DNA from: Cellulomonas sp. URHD0024
GTDB taxonomy: Bacteria > Actinomycetota > Actinomycetes > Actinomycetales > Cellulomonadaceae
Length of the DNA stretch: 64,000 nucleotides
Assembly (NCBI RefSeq): GCF_000426185.1
Contig: NZ_AUEW01000004.1
Location: 310,001-374,000 of the forward strand
Direction: 5' to 3'
In this document: positions 52,685 to 60,886 of the stretch, one piece after another
How the letters are laid out: each line of letters starts with the position of its first letter
How positions within the stretch are numbered: the stretch's first letter is position 1
Program-made: the position numbers and the translations under genes
Notes under the pieces: generated by a model
Database searches by the model: none
What the model was told of the DNA's origin: nothing
Seen by the model: only the letters and a program-made list of their open reading frames with translations

Positions 52685-54037
52685 GTGAAGATCCTACGTT
52701 TCGCGGCCGTCGGCGTGGCGGCGACGCTCGCGCTCGCCGCCTGCAGCAACGGCGACTCGTCGTCGGACACGCCGAGCGCCTCGGGCACGCCCGAAGCGGC
52801 CACGATCAAGCTGTGGTTCGCGGGCACCGAGAAGGACACGCCCCAGGACATGCAGGACTACCTCAAGACGACGTTCGAGTCCCAGAACCCGGGCTCCAAG
52901 CTGGTCATCGAGTACCAGCCCTGGGGTGACCTGGTCACCAAGCTCACGACGTCGCTGCCCGACGCCAGCAACACTCCGGACGTCACGGAGATCGGCAACA
53001 CGCAGTCCTCGACGTTCACCAACGTCGGCGCGTTCCTCGACATCTCCGACATGTACGACGAGCTCGGTGGCGACAAGCTGCTGCCCGGCTTCGTCGAGGC
53101 CGGCAAGGTCGACGGCAAGAACTTCACGCTGCCGTACTACTTCGGCTCGCGGTACGTCTTCTACCGCAAGGACCTGTGGGCCGCGGCCGGGATCACGGAG
53201 CCGCCGACGACGCTCGCCGACTACAACAAGGACGTCGCGACCATCGCCGCGGCCGACCCCAAGGCCATCCCGAACCTCTCCGGCTTCTGGATCGGTGGCC
53301 AGGACTGGCGCAACGCCATCTCCTGGATCTTCGCCAACGGCGGCGAGCTTGCCGTGAAGGACGGCGACAAGTGGAAGTCCACGATGTCGGACCCGAAGTC
53401 GATCAAGGGCCTCGAGCAGCTGCAGGAGATCTGGAAGTCTGCCTCCAAGGCTCCCCGTGACGCGACGGACGCCAACACGTACAACCACATCAACGACGCC
53501 GACTCCGTGAAGGCGGCAGACGGCACCGTCACGCCGTACTCGCTCGACGCCGCCACCATCATGGCGCCGGGCTGGGCGCACTGGTCGATCGGTGACCTGG
53601 TCGACGACAAGCGCGTCTGGAACGACAACACGTTCGGCGTCTTCCCGCTGCCCGGTGTCGACGGCGGTGCTGCTCCGGTCTTCGCCGGCGGCTCCAACGT
53701 GGGCATCTCGGCTGCGACGAAGCACCCCGAGCTCGCCAAGAACCTGCTCAAGCTGTTCTACACGCCCGAGTTCCAGAACCTCATGGGCAAGAACGGCCTC
53801 GGCCCGTCGAACGTGACCTACACGGACTCGCTGGGCACCGACCAGTTCGCCAAGGCGCTCGTCGACTCGGCTCTCTCGGCCAAGCTCACCCCGGCAGCCC
53901 CGGGCTGGGCGTCGCTCGAGAACTCGAAGAAGCTCGAGGAGTTCTTCCAGAAGATCTCCGAGGGTGCGGACATCAAGGCGACCGCCAAGGCGTTCGACGA
54001 CGAGGCAACGCCGATCCTCAACGGCACGGCCAGCTGA
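52685..54037 (+). CDS. ABC transporter sugar-binding lipoprotein
   Basis: 450 aa. Lipoprotein signal with lipobox LAAC (VGVAATLALAACSNG). The mature protein is a family-1 solute-binding protein: IKLWFAGTEKDTPQDMQDYL, a hinge region FEAGKVDGKNFTLPYYFGSR-like LPYYFGSRYVFYRKDLW, and GVDGGAAPVFAGGSNVGIS. It is likely the binding component for N-acetylglucosamine or chito-oligosaccharides, given nagB in the same operon (like NgcE of Streptomyces). GTG 52685 has GGAGGA. A strong hairpin follows the gene. Confidence 0.9.
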   Translation: MKILRFAAVGVAATLALAACSNGDSSSDTPSASGTPEAATIKLWFAGTEKDTPQDMQDYLKTTFESQNPGSKLVIEYQPWGDLVTKLTTSLPDASNTPDVTEIGNTQSSTFTNVGAFLDISDMYDELGGDKLLPGFVEAGKVDGKNFTLPYYFGSRYVFYRKDLWAAAGITEPPTTLADYNKDVATIAAADPKAIPNLSGFWIGGQDWRNAISWIFANGGELAVKDGDKWKSTMSDPKSIKGLEQLQEIWKSASKAPRDATDANTYNHINDADSVKAADGTVTPYSLDAATIMAPGWAHWSIGDLVDDKRVWNDNTFGVFPLPGVDGGAAPVFAGGSNVGISAATKHPELAKNLLKLFYTPEFQNLMGKNGLGPSNVTYTDSLGTDQFAKALVDSALSAKLTPAAPGWASLENSKKLEEFFQKISEGADIKATAKAFDDEATPILNGTAS

Positions 54038-54051
54038 CCCACCTGCTGGAC

Positions 54052-54091
54052 GGTCCGCGGGACCCCGGCCACGAGCCGGGGCCCGCGGACC
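54052..54091 (+). terminator. Strong hairpin between SBP and first permease
   Basis: GGTCCGCGGG pairs with CCCGCGGACC and, after a bulged A, CCCCGGC with GCCGGGG; loop CACGA. 17 bp in total, 15 bp past the SBP stop. In many ABC sugar operons such a hairpin lets the binding protein be made in excess, by partial termination or mRNA stabilisation. Confidence 0.8.
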
Positions 54092-54155
54092 CACCGACCC
54101 GCACCGGGTCCGACCGACCCGAGGCCACGCCGTCGGCGTACGAAGGAGACGACGC

Positions 54156-55151
54156 ATGTCCCGCAGCACCCGGCACGACGGCGACGTCCGCGCACCGGAC
54201 GACGACCCGCAAGCCGCCTCTCGGGTGACCACGGCGCCGGTCCCCGCCCCGCTGGTCCTGCGCCGCCGGCGCACCCCGAAGGTTCCGTACCTCCTGCTGA
54301 TCCCGTCGATCGCGATCCTCGCGCTGGCGCTGGGCTACCCGCTCTTCTGGCAGGTCGTCACCTCGACCAAGCAGTTCGGGCTCAAGCAGCAGTTCGGCTT
54401 TCCCGCCAAGTTCGTCGGCCTGGACAACTACGCGAAGCTCGTCACCGACCCGTACCTGTGGGAGGTGATCGTCCGCTCGATCGTGTTCTGCGTGGTCTGT
54501 GCGGCCGCCACCATGGTGCTCGGTGTCGGTGTGGCGCTGCTGATGAAGAACGTCCACAAGCCCGTCCGCCTGTTCCTGCAGATCACGATGCTGCTCGCCT
54601 GGGCGATGCCGGTCGTCGCGTCGATGACCGTGTGGCGCTGGCTGTTCGACTACCGCCGCGGCGCCGTCAACTACGTCCTGACCCAGATGGGCTTCGACTT
54701 CGTCGGCCACAGCTGGCTCGAGAACCCGCTCTCCTTCTTCTTCGTCGCCGCCGTCATCGTCGTCTGGGGCGCCGTCCCGTTCGTCGCCTTCTCGGTCTTC
54801 GCGGGTCTCACGCAGGTTCCCGACGAGGTCCTCGAGGCCGCGGCGATCGACGGTGCGAACGGCTGGCAGCGCTTCTGGGGGATCACGCTCCCCATCGTCC
54901 GACCGGTCCTCGCGATCGTCCTGCTGCTGCAGCTCGTCTGGGACCTGCGGGTGTTCGCGCAGATCAAGCTGCTGCAGGACGCCGGCGGCACGCCGAGCGA
55001 GACCAACCTCCTCGGCACCTACATCTATCAGCTCGGCATCGGATCGGGTGACTTCGGTCTCTCGTCGGCAGTCTCCATCTTCGTGCTCGTGCTGACGATC
55101 GCACTGAGCTGGGGCTATGTCCGCACGCTGCTCCGGGAGGACGAATCATGA
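54156..55151 (+). CDS. ABC sugar transporter permease (first)
   Basis: 331 aa with six membrane segments. The MalF/UgpA-type N-terminus PYLLLIPSIAILALALGYPL and the EAA coupling loop EVLEAAAIDGANGWQRFWGI (residue ~225) are clear. ATG 54156 has AAGGAG. Stop overlaps the second permease start as ATGA. Partner of the SBP; no ATPase is encoded here, so the importer probably uses a shared MsiK-type ATPase (known in actinobacteria). Confidence 0.92.
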   Translation: MSRSTRHDGDVRAPDDDPQAASRVTTAPVPAPLVLRRRRTPKVPYLLLIPSIAILALALGYPLFWQVVTSTKQFGLKQQFGFPAKFVGLDNYAKLVTDPYLWEVIVRSIVFCVVCAAATMVLGVGVALLMKNVHKPVRLFLQITMLLAWAMPVVASMTVWRWLFDYRRGAVNYVLTQMGFDFVGHSWLENPLSFFFVAAVIVVWGAVPFVAFSVFAGLTQVPDEVLEAAAIDGANGWQRFWGITLPIVRPVLAIVLLLQLVWDLRVFAQIKLLQDAGGTPSETNLLGTYIYQLGIGSGDFGLSSAVSIFVLVLTIALSWGYVRTLLREDES

Positions 55152-56101
55152 GTGAGCTCAGCGGAATCACGACCGGCCTGGCGACGGGCGGGGCGAGCGG
55201 CGGGCTGACCGGCGTCTCGGCCGGCGCCGGACATGCGGCCACCGTCCCGAACCGCAGTCGGATCTCGGGTCGGTCGGTCACCAAGGTCGTGCTCAGCCTG
55301 GTCGGTGTCGGCGTCGCCCTCGCCTGGGTGTTCCCCGTCTACTTCATGATCAGCTCGTCGCTGCTGCCCAACGTGCGGCTCTCGTCGGGAAAGCCGATCT
55401 TCTTCCCGACCGGAGCCCGGTTGGCGAACTACCGGGCCGTGCTCGAGTCGGGCACGTTCTACACCGCGCTCCGGATGAGCATCGCCGTGACGGTGCTGAC
55501 CGTGATCATCACGATCATGTTCGCGTTCCTGGGTGCCCTGGCGATCAGCCGGTTCAAGTTCAGGGGTCGCAAGTCGTTCATCCTCGCGGTGCTGTTCATC
55601 CAGATGCTCCCGGCCGAGGGCCTGTTCATCGCGCAGTACAAGCTGGTCGGCTCGCTGCACCTGATGAACTCGGTGATCGGCGTGACGATGATCTACGTCG
55701 CCGCGGTGGTGCCCTTCACCATCTGGATGTTGCGCGGCTTCGTCGCCGGCGTGCCCGCCGAGCTCGAGGAGGCGGCCATGGTCGACGGGCTCAGCCGCAC
55801 CCGGGCGTTCCTGCGCATCACGTTCCCGCTGCTCGCCCCTGGACTGATCGCGTCGGGCGTGTTCGCGTTCCTTCAGGCCTGGAACGAGTTCACGGTGGCC
55901 CTGGTGGTGCTGCAGACCGACACCTCGAGGACACTGCCCTTGTGGCTGCGCGGCTTCGTCCAGACGAGCTCCACCAAGGACATCGACTGGGGCCAGGTCA
56001 TGGCGGCGTCGTCGCTCATCGCAGTGCCGGTGATCATCTTCTTCCTGTTCGTCCAGGGTCGACTGACGTCCGGCCTCGTGTCGGGTGCCGTGAAGGGCTG
56101 A
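55148..56101 (+). CDS. ABC sugar transporter permease (second)
   Basis: 317 aa, six membrane segments after a Gly/Ser-rich start. The MalG-type pattern is present: AWVFPVYFMISSSLLPN, the EAA loop ELEEAAMVDGLSRTRAFLRI (~residue 205) and a terminal VQGRLTSGLVSGAVKG. Forms the channel with the first permease. Coupled at both ends: 4-bp overlap upstream, 2 bp to the kinase gene. Confidence 0.92.
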   Translation: MSELSGITTGLATGGASGGLTGVSAGAGHAATVPNRSRISGRSVTKVVLSLVGVGVALAWVFPVYFMISSSLLPNVRLSSGKPIFFPTGARLANYRAVLESGTFYTALRMSIAVTVLTVIITIMFAFLGALAISRFKFRGRKSFILAVLFIQMLPAEGLFIAQYKLVGSLHLMNSVIGVTMIYVAAVVPFTIWMLRGFVAGVPAELEEAAMVDGLSRTRAFLRITFPLLAPGLIASGVFAFLQAWNEFTVALVVLQTDTSRTLPLWLRGFVQTSSTKDIDWGQVMAASSLIAVPVIIFFLFVQGRLTSGLVSGAVKG

Positions 56102-56103
56102 CG

Positions 56104-57090
56104 GTGAGCCTGCAGGGGATTCCGACGCTCGCGTCGGCCGACGGGCCGCGCCCGTGGTCGGTCGGGCTCGACATCGGGGGCACCAAGGTGCTCGGTGTGG
56201 CGCTCGACGGCGACGGCGTGGTGCGCCACCAGGTCCGGCTCGCCAGCGCCACGGGTGTGCAAGGGCTCGTCGACGTCGCCGTCGCGGTGGTCGAGGACCT
56301 CGCCGGCCGCGTGGGGCTGCCGGTGTCCGAGCTCGCCGGTGTCGGCATCGGGCTGCCCGGCGTCGTCGACGCCGACAAGGGCCTGGTCGAGCACGCGGTG
56401 AACCTCGGGATCGAGGAGAGCACGCCGCTCGCCTCCCTCGTGTCCGAGCGGCTCGGCGTTCAGGTGCGGGTCGAGAACGACCTCACCGTCGCCGTCGTCG
56501 GCGCTGCGCACACGGTCGACGGCTCACAGGCCTCCAGCGAGCACGGCGTGCACGATGTCGCCTTCCTGGCGCTCGGCACCGGCCTCGCCGCGGGGTTGCT
56601 GCTCGAGGGCCGGTTGCGGCGAGGCTCGCACGGAGGTGCCGGTGAGATCGGCCACCTGACGCTGGTCCCCGACGGGCTGCCGTGCAAGTGCGGTCAGCTG
56701 GGCTGCCTCGAGCAGTACGCCTCCGGATCGGCGCTCGACGTCGCGTGGCCGAGCACGTTCGGCCGACCCGCGCCCGCCGAGCTGTTCAGCGCGGCCGCGG
56801 ACGGCGACCCCCGGGCGATCGAGGTCCGCGACCGGTTCGCGTGGGCGGTCGCCGCGGCGGTGCGCATCCTCGTGCTCACGACCGACGTCGACATCGTCGT
56901 GATCGGCGGCGGCGTCAGCGCGCTCGGGCAGCCCCTGCTGCGGGCGGTGCGTGCCGAGCTGGAGCGGCAGGCCGGGGCGTCGCCGTTCCTCGCGTCGATG
57001 GGTCTGCCCGCACGCGTCAGCCTGGCACCCGCGGACGTGCCGGTCGGCGCGGTCGGAGCGGCGCTGCTCGGACGAGGGGAGTACTTCTGA
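56104..57090 (+). CDS. ROK-family sugar kinase
   Basis: 328 aa. Sugar-kinase phosphate motif SVGLDIGGTKVLGVAL (residue ~20), IGLPGVVDADKG, VRVENDLTVAVVGAA with the catalytic Asp, ROK zinc site CKCGQLGCLEQYASG, and GAGEIGHLTLV. Lacks a DNA-binding domain, unlike the regulator at the head of the operon. Likely phosphorylates GlcNAc (or glucosamine) for NagB to use; glucose cannot be excluded. GTG 56104 follows the permease by 2 bp. Confidence 0.9.
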   Translation: MSLQGIPTLASADGPRPWSVGLDIGGTKVLGVALDGDGVVRHQVRLASATGVQGLVDVAVAVVEDLAGRVGLPVSELAGVGIGLPGVVDADKGLVEHAVNLGIEESTPLASLVSERLGVQVRVENDLTVAVVGAAHTVDGSQASSEHGVHDVAFLALGTGLAAGLLLEGRLRRGSHGGAGEIGHLTLVPDGLPCKCGQLGCLEQYASGSALDVAWPSTFGRPAPAELFSAAADGDPRAIEVRDRFAWAVAAAVRILVLTTDVDIVVIGGGVSALGQPLLRAVRAELERQAGASPFLASMGLPARVSLAPADVPVGAVGAALLGRGEYF

Positions 57091-57872
57091 TGGAGGTCGT
57101 CATCGGTCCCGCTCCGGAGCTGGGACGGCTCGCCGCGGACGCGATCGCGCTCCTCCTGCGCGCGCAGCCCGACGCGGTTCTCGGGCTGGCCACCGGGTCC
57201 AGCCCGCTGGTCGTCTACGACGAGCTCGCTCGTCGGCACGACGAGGAAGGTCTGTCGTTCGCGCGTGCCAGGGCGTTCATGCTCGACGAGTACGTCGGCC
57301 TCGAGGAGGACCACCCGGAGCGCTACCGGAACGTCATCGACAAGGACATCGCGACCCGGGTCGATCTCGCCCCCGGTGCGGTGCAGGGGCCTGACGGACT
57401 GGCCAAGGACCTCGTGGTCGCCTGCCGCGCCTACGAGGAGGCGATCGCGGCGGTCGGCGGTGTCGACCTGCAGATCCTCGGGATCGGGACCGACGGCCAC
57501 ATCGCGTTCAACGAGCCCGGGTCGTCCCTGGCGTCGCGCACCCGGATCAAGACGCTGACGCGCCAGACCCGCGAGGACAACGCGCGGTTCTTCGACGGCG
57601 ACGTCGACAAGGTGCCGACGCACTGCCTGACCCAGGGCCTGGCGACGATCATGTCGGCCCGGCACATCGTGCTGCTGGCCACCGGCAGGGGCAAGGCCGA
57701 GGCCGTGCACCAGCTGGTCGAGGGCCCGGTCAGTGCGATGTGGCCCGCGACGATCCTGCAGCACCACCCGCACGTCACGGTCCTCGTCGACGACGCCGCC
57801 GCAAGCCGGCTGCAGCTCGCCGACTACTACCGGGAGACGTATCTGGCGAAGCCGGCGTGGCAGGGTCTCTGA
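57090..57872 (+). CDS. nagB: Glucosamine-6-phosphate deaminase
   Basis: 260 aa, standard length. LGLATGSSPLVVYDEL phosphate site, FMLDEYVGLEEDHPERYRNV, DLQILGIGTDGHIAFNEPGS with catalytic Asp/His, and LATGRGKAEAVHQL. It converts GlcN6P to Fru6P and ammonia, linking the operon to glycolysis and, via pgi (42.5 kb), the hexose pool. No nagA (GlcNAc6P deacetylase) is in the window, so deacetylation must happen elsewhere. Overlaps the kinase stop (TGATG). Confidence 0.95.
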   Translation: MEVVIGPAPELGRLAADAIALLLRAQPDAVLGLATGSSPLVVYDELARRHDEEGLSFARARAFMLDEYVGLEEDHPERYRNVIDKDIATRVDLAPGAVQGPDGLAKDLVVACRAYEEAIAAVGGVDLQILGIGTDGHIAFNEPGSSLASRTRIKTLTRQTREDNARFFDGDVDKVPTHCLTQGLATIMSARHIVLLATGRGKAEAVHQLVEGPVSAMWPATILQHHPHVTVLVDDAAASRLQLADYYRETYLAKPAWQGL

Positions 57873-57943
57873 CGCGGGTGACATTGCCCTCCGGACGCGT
57901 GCGAACGGCGGCGTCGGGCCGGGCTCGTGTCGGAACCGCCACG

Positions 57944-57949
57944 TACACT
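57944..57949 (+). promoter_or_regulatory. Leaderless -10 hexamer for the DUF3039 gene
   Basis: TACACT, then 7 nt and the ATG at 57957; no Shine-Dalgarno. Confidence 0.5.
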
Positions 57950-57956
57950 CGACGCC

Positions 57957-58403
57957 ATGAGTGAGCCGTTCCCGATGCCTTCCGCGCCCGACGACCCGTC
58001 CGGACCGGACCAGGGCACGTCGACCAGTGTCCTGGAACGCCAGGAGACGACGGAGCAGGTCGAACCGGGGGACCACGAGCGGTTCGCGCACTACGTGCGC
58101 AAGGAGAAGATCACGGAGTCCGCGTTCACCGGCAAGCCCGTGATCGCCCTCTGCGGCAAGGTCTGGGTGCCCGGTCGGGACCCGAACAAGTTCCCGGTCT
58201 GCCCCATGTGCAAGGAGATCTACGAGGGCCTGCGCGAGCCGCAGGACGGCGACAGCAACGGCGAGGGCAAGTCCGGCGGCCGGCGCTGGGGCTTCGGCCG
58301 CAACCCGTCCGGTGGCTCGGGCGACTCCGGTGCTTCCGGGGGCGATGCCACCTCGACCGGCACGTTCGGCTCGTCGGCCGGCTCGACCAACGGCGGCTCG
58401 TGA
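57957..58403 (+). CDS. DUF3039 protein
   Basis: 148 aa. The core at residues ~40-95 is the actinobacterial DUF3039: RFAHYVRKEKITESAFTGKP, ALCGKVWVPGRDP, FPVCPMCKEIYEGL; its Cys residues suggest a zinc site. The C-terminal ~45 residues are Gly/Ser/Thr-rich and disordered. It overlaps the helicase start by 4 bp (GTGA) and the two are usually neighbours in actinobacteria. The function is unknown. Confidence 0.9.
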   Translation: MSEPFPMPSAPDDPSGPDQGTSTSVLERQETTEQVEPGDHERFAHYVRKEKITESAFTGKPVIALCGKVWVPGRDPNKFPVCPMCKEIYEGLREPQDGDSNGEGKSGGRRWGFGRNPSGGSGDSGASGGDATSTGTFGSSAGSTNGGS

Positions 58404-60229
58404 CGGCCGCCCCGCGCCCGTCCGTCGTCCCGTCCGCTTCTGTCACGAGCAGCCACGCGTCGTCCTCTGCCGCCTCCCAGCTGCCGCCGGCGTTCCCCGC
58501 CCGTGCGCCGTGGGGGACGGCGAACAAGCTGCGTGCGTGGCAGGCGGAGGCGATCGAGCAGTACCGCGTGAGCAACCCGCGGGACTTCCTCGCGGTGGCC
58601 ACGCCTGGTGCGGGCAAGACGACGTTCGCGCTGCGGATCGCCACCGAGCTGCTGGAGGCGAAGGTGGTGCGGCGGGTGACGGTGGTCGCGCCGACCGAGC
58701 ACCTGAAGCGGCAGTGGGCCGATGCGGCTGCGCGCGTCGGCATCACGCTCGACCCTAATTTCAGCAACGCGCAGGGTCGGCACGGGCACGGCTTCGACGG
58801 CGTCGCGGTGACCTACGCCCAGGTCGCCAGCAAGCCTGCGCTGCACGCGGCGCGCACCGCTGCGGCGCCCACGCTCGTGATCCTCGACGAGGTGCACCAC
58901 GGCGGCGACGCGCTCAGCTGGGGCGACGCGGTCCGCGAGGCGTTCGAGGGTGCGACACGACGCCTCGCGCTCACGGGTACGCCCTTCCGCTCGGACACCG
59001 CAGCGATCCCGTTCGTGCGGTACGACCGCGATCGCGACGGCATCCGGCGCAGCGTCGCGGACTACACGTACGGCTACGGCGACGCGCTGCGCGACCACGT
59101 CGTGCGGCCGGTGATCTTCCTGTCCTACAGCGGTTCGATGCGCTGGCGGACGAAGGCCGGCGACGAGATCAGCGCACGTCTCGGTGAGGCTCTCACCAAG
59201 GACATGACCGCGCAGGCGTGGCGGACGGCGCTCGACCCCGAGGGTGAGTGGATCCCGAGCGTGCTGGCTGCCGCCGACCGCCGGCTCACGGAGGTTCGAC
59301 GCACAGTCCCGGACGCGGGTGCGATGGTCATCGCGACCGACCAGACGGACGCCCGCGCCTACGCCGGTCATCTCGCGCGGCTCACGGGCAGGTCGCCGAC
59401 GGTCGTGCTCTCCGACGACGACGGTGCGAGCGACCGGATCGACGAGTTCTCCGCAGGCACCTCGCGCTGGATGGTCGCCGTGCGCATGGTGTCCGAGGGG
59501 GTGGACGTCCCGCGGCTCGCAGTCGGCGTCTACGCGACGAGCACCGCCACGCCGCTGTTCTTCGCGCAGGCCGTCGGCCGGTTCGTGCGCGCCCGGCGCC
59601 GCGGAGAGACCGCCTCGGTCTTCCTGCCGAGCGTCCCGCAGCTGCTCGCGCTGGCCAACACCCTCGAGCTCGAGCGCGACCACGCGCTGGACCGCCCCAA
59701 GACCGCCGAGGAGCTGGGCGAGGGGTTCAACCCCGAGGAAGCCCTGATGGAGGCCGCGAACGCCGAGCGCAACGGTCCTGACGCGGTGGGACCGGACGGC
59801 AAGCAGGGTGCGTTCGAGGCCCTGGAGGCTCAGGCGTCGTTCGACCGCGTCCTGTTCGACGGTGGCGAGTTCGGGACCGGCGCGGAGATGGGGTCCGACG
59901 AGGAGCTCGACTTCCTCGGACTGCCCGGCCTGCTCGATGCCGACCAGGTGTCCGCGCTCCTGCGCCAGCGTCAGGCCGACCAGCTGAGCGGTCGCAAGAG
60001 GGCGCCGGTCGAGGAAGCCGCGCCGATGGACCACCGCAAGCAGGCCGAGCTGCGCAAGGAGCTCTCCCAGCTCGTGGGTGCCTGGGCGCGCAAGAGCGGG
60101 CAGCCGCACGGGTCGGTGCACAACGAGCTTCGTCGGCGCTGCGGGGGACCGGAGGTCGCCCTTGCAGACCCTGACCAGCTGACCGATCGGGTCGCCATGG
60201 TCCGGGGCTGGTTCGTCGGGAAGAAGTAG
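58400..60229 (+). CDS. DEAD/DEAH-box superfamily 2 helicase
   Basis: 609 aa. Motif I VATPGAGKTTFALRI (residue ~72), motif II LVILDEVHHGGD, motif III LALTGTPFRSD, motif V-like VRMVSEGVDVPRL and motif VI FFAQAVGRFVRARR. The C-terminal ~200 residues are helical and charged, with no recognised domain. Resembles the ssl2/ERCC3-like bacterial helicases found next to DUF3039. Likely a DNA or RNA translocase of unknown role. GTG 58400 overlaps the DUF3039 stop. Confidence 0.9.
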   Translation: MTAAPRPSVVPSASVTSSHASSSAASQLPPAFPARAPWGTANKLRAWQAEAIEQYRVSNPRDFLAVATPGAGKTTFALRIATELLEAKVVRRVTVVAPTEHLKRQWADAAARVGITLDPNFSNAQGRHGHGFDGVAVTYAQVASKPALHAARTAAAPTLVILDEVHHGGDALSWGDAVREAFEGATRRLALTGTPFRSDTAAIPFVRYDRDRDGIRRSVADYTYGYGDALRDHVVRPVIFLSYSGSMRWRTKAGDEISARLGEALTKDMTAQAWRTALDPEGEWIPSVLAAADRRLTEVRRTVPDAGAMVIATDQTDARAYAGHLARLTGRSPTVVLSDDDGASDRIDEFSAGTSRWMVAVRMVSEGVDVPRLAVGVYATSTATPLFFAQAVGRFVRARRRGETASVFLPSVPQLLALANTLELERDHALDRPKTAEELGEGFNPEEALMEAANAERNGPDAVGPDGKQGAFEALEAQASFDRVLFDGGEFGTGAEMGSDEELDFLGLPGLLDADQVSALLRQRQADQLSGRKRAPVEEAAPMDHRKQAELRKELSQLVGAWARKSGQPHGSVHNELRRRCGGPEVALADPDQLTDRVAMVRGWFVGKK

Positions 60230-60464
60230 TCACCCCTTCGGGCGACGGAAACACAAGGGGCGTCTCGCAATGTGGACAGCCTGTGAAGGTCGTGTTTGCG
60301 CAGGTCAGCGCGCTGGACGTGCGACCACCCACAGCCGGGGGCCCTGCGCAACTCGGCGTTCAGCGGGCGAATCACGTGCAGTCCTGGCAGCGTTTCTGGT
60401 GTCGCCGAACGGCCCGGGTACCCCCGGGGACCGGGCACGGTGACTCGAACCGAAAGGCTCCCTC

Positions 60465-60617
60465 ATGCCTAGCTGGCTCATCCTCATCATCGTCGGTGTC
60501 GTGCTCCTGATCCTCGGTGTCGCCGTCACGGCCGCTCACTGGTTGATCTGGATCGGCATCGCCGTACTGGTGATCAGCCTGATCCTCGGGCTGGTCGGTC
60601 GGGGTCGTCGGGTATAG
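60465..60617 (+). CDS. 50-residue membrane protein
   Basis: A short gene that is easy to miss: 50 aa, two membrane segments (about residues 4-21 and 26-44) around an AAHWLIW turn, and a basic RGRRV end. It starts ATG 60465 with AAAGG 8 nt upstream. Small two-helix proteins of this length (DUF6131-like in actinobacteria) are often stress-linked. It follows 235 bp (60230-60464) in which I see no gene. Confidence 0.7.
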   Translation: MPSWLILIIVGVVLLILGVAVTAAHWLIWIGIAVLVISLILGLVGRGRRV

Positions 60618-60752
60618 CACCCGGGGCGTCAGCCCCCGATCCGTAGCCTGACCGTCGGCACCGCGGCTTCGCCCGCAGACAAGCGCCTCGCCCCCGCGGC
60701 AGCTCGTCCCGCGAGGCACGCGGTGCCGACCCACCGGCAGTACCGACCCCGT

Positions 60753-60795
60753 CGCCCGGCAGTGCGCGCGCCGTCGGCGCGCGCACTGCCGGGCG
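60753..60795. terminator. 20-bp perfect terminator hairpin
   Basis: Left arm 60753-60772 and right arm 60776-60795 are exact complements over 20 bp (left arm begins CGCCCGGCAGTG), with a 3-nt GTC centre. It lies between the small membrane protein gene and the convergent secreted-protein gene and would end transcription both ways. Confidence 0.85.
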
Positions 60796-60886
60796 CGGCA
60801 GTACTACGGACCGGCGTCCACGGCCCGCGCACTGAGGACTGCGCACGGGACTGTGCGAGCAGGCCGGTACGGACGTCAGCTGGACC

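Noticed and set aside
60230..60464. Possible RNA gene or riboswitch between helicase and small membrane protein
   Set aside because: Only a weak 6-bp hairpin (CCCCTT/AAGGGG) and scattered palindromes; no known structure recognised.
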